NCBI RefSeq assembly: GCF_018310535.1
Contig: NZ_CP074102.1
Coordinates: forward strand, 6,014,001-6,078,000
Direction of reading: 5' to 3'
DNA: 64,000 bases
Source: Streptomyces mirabilis
Lineage (GTDB): Bacteria > Actinomycetota > Actinomycetes > Streptomycetales > Streptomycetaceae
The notes beneath the pieces are model-generated. The model did not search any database. It saw only the letters and a program-made list of their open reading frames with translations, and was not told where the DNA came from. The number at the start of each line of letters is the position of its first letter. Positions within the stretch are counted from its first letter, which is position 1. Below are positions 9,606 to 17,864 of this stretch, one piece after another. The position numbers were made by a program, and so were the translations under genes.

Positions 9606-10381
9606 GGTGGACACCGCCGGAGGATGAGGAGGAGGTTCCAGGTGGCGAACTCCCGCAGCCCCGGCGCCCTGGTGACGGCGGAGGCGAGGATGGGCCAGTA
9701 GCGGGAGCGCGCCGAGACGACCGTGACGTCGTCGCGGGCGCGCACCTGCCGCAGGGTGGTGCCGATGTGCACGGCGAAGAGGTTCTCGCCGAGGGTGTGC
9801 TTGGCGGGCTTTCCGGTACGGCGGTGATAGCGGGCCCGCGCCCGCTCCGCGCCGAGGTAGTGCCAGGGCGCCCACTCGTGACCGCCCCACGGGGAGAGCC
9901 AGTTGGTGAACGAGACGTAGATCAGCCCGTCGGGCCGGGTGACGCGCACCAGTTCGCTCAGGAACGTCTGCGGATCGGCCACGTGCTCAAGGACGTTGGA
10001 GGAGAAGGTGACGTCGGCGACCCCGTCCGCGAGCGGCAGCAGATACCCGTCCGCGACGACCGCCGAGCCGTCGGGCTTCGCCCCCAACTCACGCACGTCC
10101 GGCTCGAAGAGATACGCGTGCGCCCCGCGCCGCCGGAACTCCGCGGTGAAGTACCCGCCGCCGCCCCCGACGTCCACGACGGTACGTCCCTCGACGCCGC
10201 CGTACGCCTCGACCTGGTCGGCTGCGTCGCGGGCCAGCAACGAATAGCAGCTCTCGGGGTCGTCCTGCTCCCGCATGAAGGCCCGGAAGAGCGTGAACGA
10301 ACGCCGGAAGGAGGGGTCCTTCCATGCGGGGGGCGCGCTCTTGGCGGGGGCTCGGCGGGGTATCTCGGGGTCGCCGTCCAT
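9602..10381 (-). CDS. class I SAM-dependent methyltransferase
   Basis: 259 residues. Motif I is VVDVGGGGGYF (about residues 53-63), followed by an acidic residue (YLFEPDV), DVTFSSNVLEHV and RVTRPDGLIYVSFTN, typical of Methyltransf_11 enzymes. A conserved-looking insert (WLSPWGGHEWAPWHYLG) makes it resemble methyltransferases of polysaccharide loci. The ATG at 10381 lies just after the GT4 stop (5-base gap), and its end overlaps the AftD-like gene, supporting joint translation. Confidence 0.85.
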   Translation of the reverse strand: MDGDPEIPRRAPAKSAPPAWKDPSFRRSFTLFRAFMREQDDPESCYSLLARDAADQVEAYGGVEGRTVVDVGGGGGYFTAEFRRRGAHAYLFEPDVRELGAKPDGSAVVADGYLLPLADGVADVTFSSNVLEHVADPQTFLSELVRVTRPDGLIYVSFTNWLSPWGGHEWAPWHYLGAERARARYHRRTGKPAKHTLGENLFAVHIGTTLRQVRARDDVTVVSARSRYWPILASAVTRAPGLREFATWNLLLILRRCPP

Positions 10382-10386
10382 GGGCG

Positions 10387-11538
10387 TCACCTCCGCCAGG
10401 AGGTGGCCGCCTCCGTGGCCACCGCCCTGAACTGGCGGACCGTGTTGTTCCAGCGGTACTGGGCCGCGCGGTCGCGGGCGGACTTGCCCATGAGGGTGCG
10501 GCGGTGGGCGGACAGGGCGAGGGTGCACCAGGCCGCCGCGAAGGAGGACTCACCGCGGGCCAGTACACCCGTCTCGCCGTCGACCACGGAGTCGCGCAGA
10601 CCGGGCACGTCGAAGGCGATCGCCGGGGTCTCGCGCGCCGCCGCCTCCGTGACCACCAGGCCCCAGCCCTCCACGGCGGAGGGATGCAGCAGCAGCCACG
10701 CGGCGCACAGCAGCCGGTGCTTCTCGGCCTCCGGGACACGCCCGGCGAACTCCACGTCGGGGCCGGCCAGTTGTTCCAGTCTCTCCCGCTCGGGGCCGTC
10801 GCCGACGATCACCAGCCGGCCTCCGGTGACGGGGCGGACCCGTTCCCACAGCCGCAGGAGCAGATCGATCCGCTTGTACTCGACGAGCCGTCCCATCGCC
10901 ACGAACAGCGGCTCCGGCGAGCGCTCGGCGAGCGGCCCCGGCTCCTCGACCCCGTTGTGCACGACCCGGATGCGCTCCCGCTGCACCCCGATCGCGCGTA
11001 GCGCGTGGGCCGTCGACGGTGAGACGGCGACCAGCAGATTGCCGCGCTGTGCGCCTGCCAGTGCCCAGTGTTCGAGTCTTCGGCCGATCCGGGCGGCGGG
11101 CGCCAGCGGCCCGCCGAACCGCATCCGCCACAGGTCCGTGTGGACGTGGTTGACCAGGCACAGGGTGGGGCCGTGGTGCCAGAGCGGGGCCAGGTACGGC
11201 ATGCCGTTGCAGACCTCGACCAGCAGGTCGCAGCCGCCGACCTGACGGTGGAAGGCGGAGCGGGCGCGCAGGAAGTGGCCCAGGTCGCCGCCCGCCGAGA
11301 CGACCCGGTAGTCGTGGTAGGCCGCGGGCCCGCCGCACACCAGGGTGACCTGGTGGCCGAGCGAGGTCAGTCCCTCGGCGAGCCGGTCGACGAGGATCTC
11401 GGATCCGCCCGCGGACCGGTTTCCCAGGTCCCGGTGGGCGAGGAAGACGATGCGGCGCGGCTGTGGGGGAAGCGCCGGGAGGGACTGCGCGTCGCGCGGG
11501 ACCGCGGCGCGCAGCGGGGAGGGCACGTGCTGGGGCAT
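10387..11538 (-). CDS. GT4 family glycosyltransferase
   Basis: 383 residues in a GT-B fold. The N-terminal domain opens with RRIVFLAHRDLGNRSAGGSE, whose Gly-rich loop is typical of GT4 acceptor domains. The C-terminal donor domain has LVIVGDGPERERLEQLAG and the E-x7-E motif EGWGLVVTE. It probably adds a hexose from a nucleotide sugar to a lipid or glycan acceptor on the cytoplasmic face. It is the first gene of the tight operon running to 231, so its promoter should lie in 11540-11790. Confidence 0.85.
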   Translation of the reverse strand: MPQHVPSPLRAAVPRDAQSLPALPPQPRRIVFLAHRDLGNRSAGGSEILVDRLAEGLTSLGHQVTLVCGGPAAYHDYRVVSAGGDLGHFLRARSAFHRQVGGCDLLVEVCNGMPYLAPLWHHGPTLCLVNHVHTDLWRMRFGGPLAPAARIGRRLEHWALAGAQRGNLLVAVSPSTAHALRAIGVQRERIRVVHNGVEEPGPLAERSPEPLFVAMGRLVEYKRIDLLLRLWERVRPVTGGRLVIVGDGPERERLEQLAGPDVEFAGRVPEAEKHRLLCAAWLLLHPSAVEGWGLVVTEAAARETPAIAFDVPGLRDSVVDGETGVLARGESSFAAAWCTLALSAHRRTLMGKSARDRAAQYRWNNTVRQFRAVATEAATSWRR

Positions 11539-11612
11539 GGGTGCTCCAACTCGTCTCAGGGTGCGGAACTCAGCGTGGGGGGTAGGGCGTAGGGCGGGTC
11601 GGTCGCTTCGAG

Positions 11613-11658
11613 GGTGAATTCGCCGATCTGTGCGGGGTGAATCTGCCGATCTGTGGGG
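11613..11658. repeat. two 23-bp tandem repeats upstream of the GT4-led operon
   Basis: Two adjacent units, 11613-11635 and 11636-11658, share 20 of 23 bases (core GCCGATCTGTG). They lie 75-120 bases upstream of the GT4 start, in the only long gap ahead of the nine-gene operon. No -10/-35 pair is obvious on the minus strand. Tandem direct repeats at this position could be regulator sites, but that is inference. Confidence 0.5.
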
Positions 11659-11746
11659 GATGCGGGTACTGGCTGTAACGGGAGTGTGGGCGGGCTGTGC
11701 TCGGGTGGGGGTGGATAGTTTTCGCCCGGCGCTGGGAAGCTGCTAC

Positions 11747-11758
11747 TCACCGAGGTGA
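11747..11758. promoter_or_regulatory. 12-bp inverted repeat TCACCGAGGTGA
   Basis: A 5-bp inverted repeat with a 2-base centre lies between the DUF3068 gene and the GT4-led operon, about 210 bases upstream of the GT4 start. It is a possible operator; no other evidence supports it. Confidence 0.3.
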
Positions 11759-11790
11759 CAAATTCCGGGCTTTGTGGAGCTGACAGGCCA

Positions 11791-12768
11791 TCACATCGTG
11801 AGTGGTGAAGGGGAGTTACCGGGCGAACCGGGATCCCGTCGCCCTCGTACCACCAAAACGCCCCCCACAGCGGCGAGGGCGAACCCGAGCACACCGGCAC
11901 CTATCGGCAATGTCTGCCCCACCAGGCGCAGTTGACCGCTCTCCTTCTTCGCCTGCTTCACCTGGTCCTTCTGGGTGGCCGTGGTGAAGGCCAGCTTGTC
12001 GGCGTCCAGGAGCAGCGTCGAGTCGTACGTGGAACCCGGGGCGCGCAACGTCCTGCGCGGACCGACCTGGGCGTAGAGCACCCGGCCGGTGCGCTGGTCG
12101 ACGACCAGCTCGATGCCGTGGTTGGAGTACCACTCCTCGGCCAGCACCTGGGGGCGACCCGGCAGGTCGACGATGCTGCCGGGCACCAGCCGGGTGCCGA
12201 TCTTCGTCGGGGGGACCGTGCCGGTGAAGCGGTAACCCGTGTAGCCCTGGATCTTCTTGGTGCCACGGTAGGCCAGCGTGATCGGTGCGCCGAGGGAGTT
12301 GTCCCACCAGCGGTACGCGTGTTTCTGCACGTCGAAGGGGAACTTGAGGTAGGCGTCGCCCTCGAAGTGCGGATTCTCCTGGCAGCAGTGCACCGGCTGG
12401 TTGGTCTTCCGGTCGGTGACCCAGCGGTTCGGGAAGAACTCCAGCGCGTCGTGCGGGTCGGCCGCGGGCAGCGACTTGTCCGTGTCGACCGTCGTCGTCA
12501 CGTCCCAGACGGCGCGCCCGCTGTGCTCACTGTCGGCGACATCGCCTCTGACCTGCTGGGTGATGGTGATCCGCTTGTCGTACAGGGTCTGGATCTGCGC
12601 GGTGTCGAAATAGGCGCCCGTGCCGGTGTAGACGGCGGTCGTGTCGATGTCGATGGGATTCACGGCGGCCCGCGGTTCCACGTACCACGCGAGCATCGGG
12701 GCCAGTACGAGCAGAAACGTGCCGAGGCCGAGCAGGACCAGTGCGAGGGGTGAGGGTTTCCGGCGCAT
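11791..12768 (-). CDS. DUF3068 (PorA-family-like) membrane-anchored protein
   Basis: 325 residues: an N-terminal membrane helix (LALVLLGLGTFLLVLAPMLAWYV), a large extracytoplasmic beta-rich domain with conserved-looking segments (HCCQENPHFEGDAYLKFPFD, then the downstream GYTGYRFTG), a second helix near residues 290-312 and a short basic tail. This layout matches DUF3068 proteins of actinomycetes, whose function is unknown. I chose ATG 12768 over the track-longest start at 12804 because it directly precedes the hydrophobic anchor. It is on the same strand as the envelope-glycan operon, 252 bases upstream. Confidence 0.8.
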   Translation of the reverse strand: MRRKPSPLALVLLGLGTFLLVLAPMLAWYVEPRAAVNPIDIDTTAVYTGTGAYFDTAQIQTLYDKRITITQQVRGDVADSEHSGRAVWDVTTTVDTDKSLPAADPHDALEFFPNRWVTDRKTNQPVHCCQENPHFEGDAYLKFPFDVQKHAYRWWDNSLGAPITLAYRGTKKIQGYTGYRFTGTVPPTKIGTRLVPGSIVDLPGRPQVLAEEWYSNHGIELVVDQRTGRVLYAQVGPRRTLRAPGSTYDSTLLLDADKLAFTTATQKDQVKQAKKESGQLRLVGQTLPIGAGVLGFALAAVGGVLVVRGRRDPGSPGNSPSPLTM

Positions 12769-12945
12769 CCGGGCACTCCAGGGGCGTGAGGAGGCTCGAC
12801 ACACGGGTCACCACTGCTGATCACGGCCGGTCACGGCCGGTCGCGGGTGATGCGGGTGATGCGGGTGGAACGCGGTGATACGGGTGCGTCGACACCAGGA
12901 GGGAAAGTGCACGTGCGGTATGGGCCGGGAACCGTACGGGCACCC

Positions 12946-12960
12946 TTGACGGAGTGTCAA
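12946..12960. promoter_or_regulatory. inverted repeat TTGAC-N5-GTCAA
   Basis: A 15-bp palindrome TTGACGGAGTGTCAA sits in the gap between the divergent DUF3068 gene and the small peptide/PucR genes. Its left arm could also serve as a plus-strand -35 (TTGACG), but a good -10 is not visible 17 bases downstream. A regulator site is possible. Confidence 0.35.
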
Positions 12961-13064
12961 TGCATTGTCGAGACTGAGGACTTGCCGGACGGGACCGGCG
13001 AAACGGGCTGCGCGGATCACGGGAACGGGTGGGGACGACCTCCGACAGAGAGGCTCACCCTGCG

Positions 13065-13217
13065 ATGTCCAGACTGTTGGCCGCCGTACTCACCGTCGCG
13101 GCCGCCGCCGCGCTCGCCGTGGGTGCCGCACTCGGCCTCGTCGCGCTGCTCGACGCGACCCCCGACCAGCCGAACACCCCCCTGATCACGTACGAGCATG
13201 CCGACCAGGAGCACTGA
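13065..13217 (+). CDS. short membrane peptide, DUF2613-like
   Basis: 50 residues: MSRLLAAVLT followed by one strongly hydrophobic Ala/Leu helix, then a short polar tail (NTPLITYEHADQEH). Size and layout resemble the DUF2613 mini-proteins of actinobacteria; the match is by eye. An AGAGAGG stretch lies upstream. The stop is two bases before the GTG of the PucR-like regulator, so the two are probably co-translated. Confidence 0.6.
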   Translation: MSRLLAAVLTVAAAAALAVGAALGLVALLDATPDQPNTPLITYEHADQEH

Positions 13218-13219
13218 CC

Positions 13220-14497
13220 GTGCCGAGGGGCGCGCCGGAGACGGACCGGAAAGCGCAGGCCGGCCACGGGACCGTCGCCATGCGCTCGGCCTGGCATGAC
13301 GTTCCCCGCGCCCAGGTGCGGCAGTTCGCGGCGATCGCCCTGGGCGAGGCGCCGGATCTCGCCGAGGAGATCCTCCGGGAGATCCGCCGCGAGTACCCGA
13401 ACCTGCCCCTCGTCCTCGACGACTCCGGCGAGCCGATGGCCCTCGTCGGCATCCGCCGGGCCATCGAGGTCTTCGTACAGCACCTGGAGACGGCGGAGGG
13501 CAGGCCCCGCGTCCACCCCGAGGTCTTCCAGGAGTTCGGCCGCGGCGAGGGACTGCACGGCCGCAGCCTCGACTCACTTCAGGCGATCTACCGGCTGGGC
13601 GTACGCCTCGCCTGGCGCCGGTTCGCGGAGATCGGACAACGGGTCGAGATCCCGCCACCGGCGATGTACGAGCTCGTCGACGCGGGATACGAGTACCTGG
13701 ACGGTCTGGTGGACCAGTCCGTACGGGGTTACGCCGAGGCCGCGGCCCGGCAGGCGGGGGAGCGCCTCCGCCTCCAGCGCCGGCTGATGGAGCTGCTGCT
13801 CGCCGAGCACCACCACCGGGGAGATCCCGCCGAGGCGCTCGTCGAGCGGGCCGCGCGGATCGGCTGGCCACTGCCGGACAAAGTCGCCGTCGGGGTGCTG
13901 CTGAGGCCGGCGCGGGAGGCCGTGGCGCCCGCCGTCGGGCAGGGGGTGTTGCTCGACATGGAGTACGAGCAGCCGCGGATGGTCGTGCCCGAGCCGGACG
14001 CCGCCGGGCGGCCGGAGCTGCTGCACCGGGCGCTCACCGGCTGGTCCGGGGCGATCGGGCCGCCGGTGCCGCTGGCCGACGCGGCGAAGTCGCTGCGCTG
14101 GGCGGATGCGGCGGTACGGCTGATGGAGCGGCGGCTGCTGCCCGGCGGGGAGGTGCTCCACTGCACCGAGCACACCGAGGCCCTGGTGCTCCTCCAGCCC
14201 GAGGAGCTGATCGACGACCTCGCCCTGCGTTGCCTGGCGCCGCTCGCGCACTGCGGGCCGACGCACGGCCGGCGTCTCGCGGAGACGCTGCTGGCGTGGC
14301 TGGAGACGCGCGGAGGTGCGCCGGAGGTTGCCGCGCGGCTCGGTGTCCACCCCCAGACCGTCCGCTACCGCCTCCGCCAGATCAGGGAGCTGTGGGGTGA
14401 CGAGATCGACGACCCGGACCGGCGGTTCGAACTGGAGCTGGTACTCCGCGCGCAGCGTCTGCGCGGTGAGCTGGGTGATCCCCGCCCCCGCCGCTGA
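13220..14497 (+). CDS. PucR-type helix-turn-helix transcriptional regulator
   Basis: About 425 residues. The N-terminal two thirds form an all-helical sensory-type region (RRAIEVFVQHLE, SLDSLQAIYRLGVRLAWRRF). The C-terminus holds the PucR/CdaR HTH_30 domain, with LLAWLETRGGAPEVAARLGV and HPQTVRYRLRQIRELWG. Such proteins are DNA-binding regulators of varied targets. The GTG at 13220 follows the stop of the short peptide by two bases; ATG 13280 is a less coupled alternative. No metabolic partner is adjacent, so the target is unknown. Confidence 0.8.
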   Translation: MPRGAPETDRKAQAGHGTVAMRSAWHDVPRAQVRQFAAIALGEAPDLAEEILREIRREYPNLPLVLDDSGEPMALVGIRRAIEVFVQHLETAEGRPRVHPEVFQEFGRGEGLHGRSLDSLQAIYRLGVRLAWRRFAEIGQRVEIPPPAMYELVDAGYEYLDGLVDQSVRGYAEAAARQAGERLRLQRRLMELLLAEHHHRGDPAEALVERAARIGWPLPDKVAVGVLLRPAREAVAPAVGQGVLLDMEYEQPRMVVPEPDAAGRPELLHRALTGWSGAIGPPVPLADAAKSLRWADAAVRLMERRLLPGGEVLHCTEHTEALVLLQPEELIDDLALRCLAPLAHCGPTHGRRLAETLLAWLETRGGAPEVAARLGVHPQTVRYRLRQIRELWGDEIDDPDRRFELELVLRAQRLRGELGDPRPRR

Positions 14498-14574
14498 CCT
14501 CCCGTCGCGCGCGGCCGGCTCCGCCTGCGCGCCAGTGCCCCTGTGACCCCCTGCACCTCACCGTTGCCCACCCA

Positions 14575-14642
14575 TTGCCCGTGCAAGAGCACTATGAGTA
14601 GCCTGTGTTCGTCATGCCGATCGGCTGTTGAAATTTCGAACA
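14575..14642 (+). promoter_or_regulatory. promoter and IclR-type operator ahead of the IclR gene
   Basis: A TTGCCC (14575-14580) and TAGCCT (14599-14604) pair with an 18-base spacer is followed by TGTTGAAATTTCGAACA at 14626-14642, a near-perfect palindrome. The same motif lies downstream of putative promoters at 16.4 and 51.4 kb. Its place between promoter and gene start suggests negative autoregulation. Confidence 0.65.
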
Positions 14643-14659
14643 TAGGGAGGGGGCCGGTT

Positions 14660-15436
14660 GTGGGACGCCTCGTACCTGCCGTGACCCGAGCTCTCGACAT
14701 ACTCGAGCTCTTCCTCGACGGGGACGGGACGCTCTCCGCCCCCGACATCGTGCGCAAGCTCCAGCTTCCCCGGACGACGGTGCACGAGCTGGTCACCACG
14801 CTCGCCGCCCGCTCGTACATCGTGCAGGTTCCCGGCCAGCCGGGACGCTACCGCCTCGGGGTGCGCCCGTACCAGCTCGGGAGCCGGTACGCCGAGCAGC
14901 TGGACCTCGCCGCCGAGGGCCAGCAGGTCGCCCGGTCCGTCGCCGAGACCTGCGACGAGACCGTCCACGTGGCGATCCTGGAGGGCACGGACGTCATCTA
15001 CATCGCGAAGGTCGACTCCACGCACGCCGTGCGCATGGTGTCCGCGGCGGGTCGGCGCCTGCCCGCCCACTGCACCTCCGTCGGCAAGATGCTGCTCGCC
15101 TCGCTTCCCGACGTCGAGCTGACCTCCCGTATCCCGGACAACGCGGACCTGGTCGCGATGACGCCGAACAGCATCACCGAGCCGGGCGCCCTGCGCGAGG
15201 CCCTCGCCGAGATCCGCCGCCGCGGCGTCGCCGTGGAGAGCCGCGAGTCGAACCCGGACGTCAGCTGCGTCGCCGCCCCGGTGCGCGACCGCACGGGCCA
15301 GGTCGTCGCCGCGCTCTCCATCTCCGTACCGATGATCCGCTGGAGCGACGAGCGCCGCGTGGAGCTGGAGCAGCTCGCCGCGAAGGGTGCCGCCGAGCTG
15401 TCCGAGCGGCTCGGCCACCGGAGCGTGGTGGGATGA
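14660..15436 (+). CDS. IclR family transcriptional regulator
   Basis: 258 residues: an N-terminal winged helix (ALDILELFLDGDGTLSAPDI, LPRTTVHELVTTLAARSYI) and a C-terminal IclR effector domain with the characteristic VYIAKVDSTHAVRM-like stretch, LPAHCTSVGKMLLASL and PVRDRTGQVVAALSIS. The GTG at 14660 is chosen for the AGGGAGGGG site 8-16 bases upstream; the longer frame to 14543 has no such site. IclR proteins bind small acids or sugars. It overlaps the lactonase gene by ATGA and is followed by arabinan-use genes, so it likely controls them through the TTCGAAATTTCGAA motif. Confidence 0.9.
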   Translation: MGRLVPAVTRALDILELFLDGDGTLSAPDIVRKLQLPRTTVHELVTTLAARSYIVQVPGQPGRYRLGVRPYQLGSRYAEQLDLAAEGQQVARSVAETCDETVHVAILEGTDVIYIAKVDSTHAVRMVSAAGRRLPAHCTSVGKMLLASLPDVELTSRIPDNADLVAMTPNSITEPGALREALAEIRRRGVAVESRESNPDVSCVAAPVRDRTGQVVAALSISVPMIRWSDERRVELEQLAAKGAAELSERLGHRSVVG

Positions 15437-16308
15437 CCGCGACGACCGGCAAAACGGGCAACGCGGCCTTCGACGTCGCGGTGCGCGCCGAGGCGGCCCT
15501 CGGCGAGGGCCCGAGCTGGGATCCGGACGCGCAGCGGCTGATCTGGGTGGACATCCTCGGCTCCCGGGTCCACACGTACGACCCCGTCTCCGGGCGCCGC
15601 ACGGTCATGGTCACCGAGCAGCACGTGGGCGCCGCCAAGCCCCGCGCGGGCGGCGGCCTGGTCGTCAATCTGCGGGACGGCGTGGCGACGTACGGCGGCG
15701 CCGAGGGCTTCCGGTGGCTGCACCGCGACCCCGTCCCCGGCCGCCGCGCGAACGACGCCGCGGTCGCCCCCGACGGCTCGCTGCTCTTCGGCACCATGCG
15801 CTACGACGAAGCCCCGGGCGGCGGCACCCTGTCCCGGATCACCGCCGACGGCGCGGTCACCGCGATCCTCGACGACGTCGCCGTCAGCAACGGCACGGGC
15901 TGGGGCCCGGACGGCCGGCTGATGTACTACATCGACTCCCCGACCCGCCGCGTCGACGTCTTCGACGTGGGTGACGGTCAACTCCCCCTCAACAGGCGTC
16001 CGTTGGCTGTGATCGAAGAGGGTGCGGGCTGGCCCGACGGGCTCACCGTCGACGCCGAGGGCTGTGTGTGGGTGGCCCTCTGGGACGGCGGAGCGGTCCG
16101 CCGCTACACACCGGACGGCGAGCTGGACCGGGTCGTGGAACTTCCCGTCCCCCGCCCCACCGCCTGCGCCTTCGGCGGCGCGGACCTGACCGACCTGTAC
16201 ATCACCACGGCGCGTACGGGCCTGGAGGCGCCGCATCCGCTCTCCGGCTCGGTGCTCGTCGTCCCCGGCGCGGGGAAGGGCCTGCCGCAGCCGCCGTTCG
16301 CCGGCTGA
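15433..16308 (+). CDS. SMP-30/gluconolactonase (LRE) family sugar lactonase
   Basis: 291 residues in a six-bladed propeller fold. The three metal ligands of SMP-30 enzymes are visible: E25 in GEGPSWD, N153 in VSNGTGWGPD and D202 in GWPDGLTVD; RRANDAA (about 104-110) supplies the substrate Arg/Asn region. These cytosolic enzymes hydrolyse aldonolactones made by sugar dehydrogenases. Coupling to the IclR gene and closeness to arabinan enzymes suggest L-arabinono-lactone or a similar pentono-/galactono-lactone as substrate (inference). Confidence 0.88.
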   Translation: MTATTGKTGNAAFDVAVRAEAALGEGPSWDPDAQRLIWVDILGSRVHTYDPVSGRRTVMVTEQHVGAAKPRAGGGLVVNLRDGVATYGGAEGFRWLHRDPVPGRRANDAAVAPDGSLLFGTMRYDEAPGGGTLSRITADGAVTAILDDVAVSNGTGWGPDGRLMYYIDSPTRRVDVFDVGDGQLPLNRRPLAVIEEGAGWPDGLTVDAEGCVWVALWDGGAVRRYTPDGELDRVVELPVPRPTACAFGGADLTDLYITTARTGLEAPHPLSGSVLVVPGAGKGLPQPPFAG

Positions 16309-16323
16309 CAGTTTTCCCCTCGT

Positions 16324-16370
16324 AGGTCCCCGTCCGGTCGTCGACCACCGGACGGGGACCTTCGATTTTT
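16324..16370 (+). terminator. rho-independent terminator after the lactonase gene
   Basis: A perfect 15-bp stem (16324-16338 with 16347-16361) closes an 8-base loop and is followed by a TTTTT run at 16366-16370. It separates the regulator/lactonase transcript from the ABC-transporter operon. Confidence 0.9.
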
Positions 16371-16380
16371 GTGCAAACCA

Positions 16381-16409
16381 TTGACGAGAAAGCGCTTCCT
16401 ATCTACGGT
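16381..16409 (+). promoter_or_regulatory. promoter of the arabinan-uptake operon
   Basis: TTGACG at 16381-16386 and TACGGT at 16404-16409 are spaced by 17 bases. The spacer contains the palindrome AAGCGCTT, of the kind bound by LacI-family proteins. The transporter start is 67 bases downstream of the -10. Confidence 0.6.
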
Positions 16410-16412
16410 CCC

Positions 16413-16462
16413 GTTCGAAGTTACGAGCGATCACCGAAATTTCGAACAGCGAATCTCGAACA
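16413..16462. promoter_or_regulatory. three clustered IclR-type operator copies
   Basis: Three versions of the motif follow the promoter: GTTCGAAGTTACGAGC (16413-16428), ACCGAAATTTCGAACA (16433-16448) and the half-like CGAATCTCGAACA (16450-16462). The middle one is closest to the palindrome seen at 14626, 49092 and 51386. They lie just downstream of the -10, a repressing position. Confidence 0.65.
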
Positions 16463-16475
16463 GTAAGGGCAGGGC

Positions 16476-17864
16476 ATGGGACGACCTGACCTGAACGACG
16501 GGTATCCGAACCGTGGACACCTGAACCGCAGGAACGTTTTGGCCGCACTGGGCGGCCTGACCGTCGCCGGTAGCCTCGGCTTCGCCGCGCTCGGCACCGG
16601 CGCGGACGCGCTCGCCTCCAGCGCGCGCACCCGGGTCCGCTACTGGAACCTCTTCCAGGGCGGCGACGGCACCAACCAGGTCGCGATGGTGGACGCCTTC
16701 CGCAAGGAACATCCGGACATCGCGGTCAAGGACTCCACCCTGACCTGGGGCGGCCCCTACTACACCAAGCTCGCCATGGCCGCGGCCGGCAACCGCGCAC
16801 CGGACCTCGCCGTCATGCACCAGGGCCGCGTCCCCGGATTCGCGCCCGGCCGCCTCCTGGACCCCTGGGACATCGACCTCCTGGCCAAGTACGGCGTGCG
16901 GGAGGCCGACTTCAACCCCGTGCTGTGGAAGCGCGGCATCGTCGGCGGCAAGCTCTACGCCCTGCCCCTCGACATCCACGTCCAGCTCTGCTTCTACCGC
17001 AAGGACGTCTGCAAGAAGGCCGGGCTGCTCGACGCCGACGGCCGGCTGCCGGCCGCCACGTCCACCGACGAGTGGTTCAGCATCCTCAAGGCGGCCAAGA
17101 AGCAGCTGAAGAACGGGCAGCAGACCCTCGGCCTGCACGCCAACGACCAGAACTTCGCCTGGTGGTTCTTCGTCGCCTTCTACCAGCAGCTCGGCGGCGG
17201 CTACTTCAACGACGACCAGACCGACGTCACCTTCGACACCGACAAGGCCACCGAGGTCCTGGAGTTCTTCCGCAAGCACGTGACCGACGGCTACGTCACC
17301 GTCGGCGAGGCCGACGGCGAGGCCTTCCTCGCCGGGTCACCGTTCACCTGGGAGGGCAACTGGTCGGTGCCGTACTTCAACGGCGAGAAGCTCGACTTCG
17401 GCGCCCAGCCGCTGCCCCCGGTGTTCGGGAGACCGGCCACCCACGCCGAGTCGCACTCCTTCATCCTGCCCCACCAGTCCGGCCGCGGCGGCGCCGCCGA
17501 CGAGGGCGCCTACCGGCTCGCCGCCTACATGGTCACCCACGCCACCACCTGGGCCATCGGCGGCCATGTCCCCGCCTATCTGCCCACCTTCAAGGACCCC
17601 GCCTACCTCAAACTCAGCCCGCAAAGCGAGTACTCCAGGCCCGCCATGGAGCACCCGGCCACCGAACCGCACATCTGGTTCGCCGGTTCCACCGGCGTCC
17701 TCGCACAGCGCGTCGGCCCGGTCGTCGCCTCCTCCAACCTCGGCTCCGCGAAGCCGGCCGCCGCGGCCCGCCGTATGAAGTCCGTCCTGGAACAACTGCT
17801 CGCCATGAAGAACCCCATGGACGGCAGGACGGCCGCCCAGGAACTGAAGGGAGCCGGCGCATGA
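16476..17864 (+). CDS. sugar ABC transporter substrate-binding protein (Tat-exported)
   Basis: 462 residues. The N-terminus has a twin-arginine signal (NRRNVLAALGGLTVAGSLGF) without a lipobox, followed by a family-1 extracellular solute-binding fold (VRYWNLFQGGDGTNQVAMVD, GKLYALPLDIHVQLCFYRKD). It should capture an oligosaccharide outside the membrane and deliver it to the two permeases encoded immediately downstream. No ATPase is encoded, as is usual for streptomycete importers that share MsiK. The neighbouring arabinanase points to arabino-oligosaccharides as cargo (inference). Confidence 0.88.
   Translation: MGRPDLNDGYPNRGHLNRRNVLAALGGLTVAGSLGFAALGTGADALASSARTRVRYWNLFQGGDGTNQVAMVDAFRKEHPDIAVKDSTLTWGGPYYTKLAMAAAGNRAPDLAVMHQGRVPGFAPGRLLDPWDIDLLAKYGVREADFNPVLWKRGIVGGKLYALPLDIHVQLCFYRKDVCKKAGLLDADGRLPAATSTDEWFSILKAAKKQLKNGQQTLGLHANDQNFAWWFFVAFYQQLGGGYFNDDQTDVTFDTDKATEVLEFFRKHVTDGYVTVGEADGEAFLAGSPFTWEGNWSVPYFNGEKLDFGAQPLPPVFGRPATHAESHSFILPHQSGRGGAADEGAYRLAAYMVTHATTWAIGGHVPAYLPTFKDPAYLKLSPQSEYSRPAMEHPATEPHIWFAGSTGVLAQRVGPVVASSNLGSAKPAAAARRMKSVLEQLLAMKNPMDGRTAAQELKGAGA

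Noticed and set aside
11556..11900. 114-codon minus-strand frame in the gap before the envelope-glycan operon
   Set aside because: It overlaps the end of the DUF3068 gene and has Pro/Ser-rich, non-conserved composition with no ribosome binding site.
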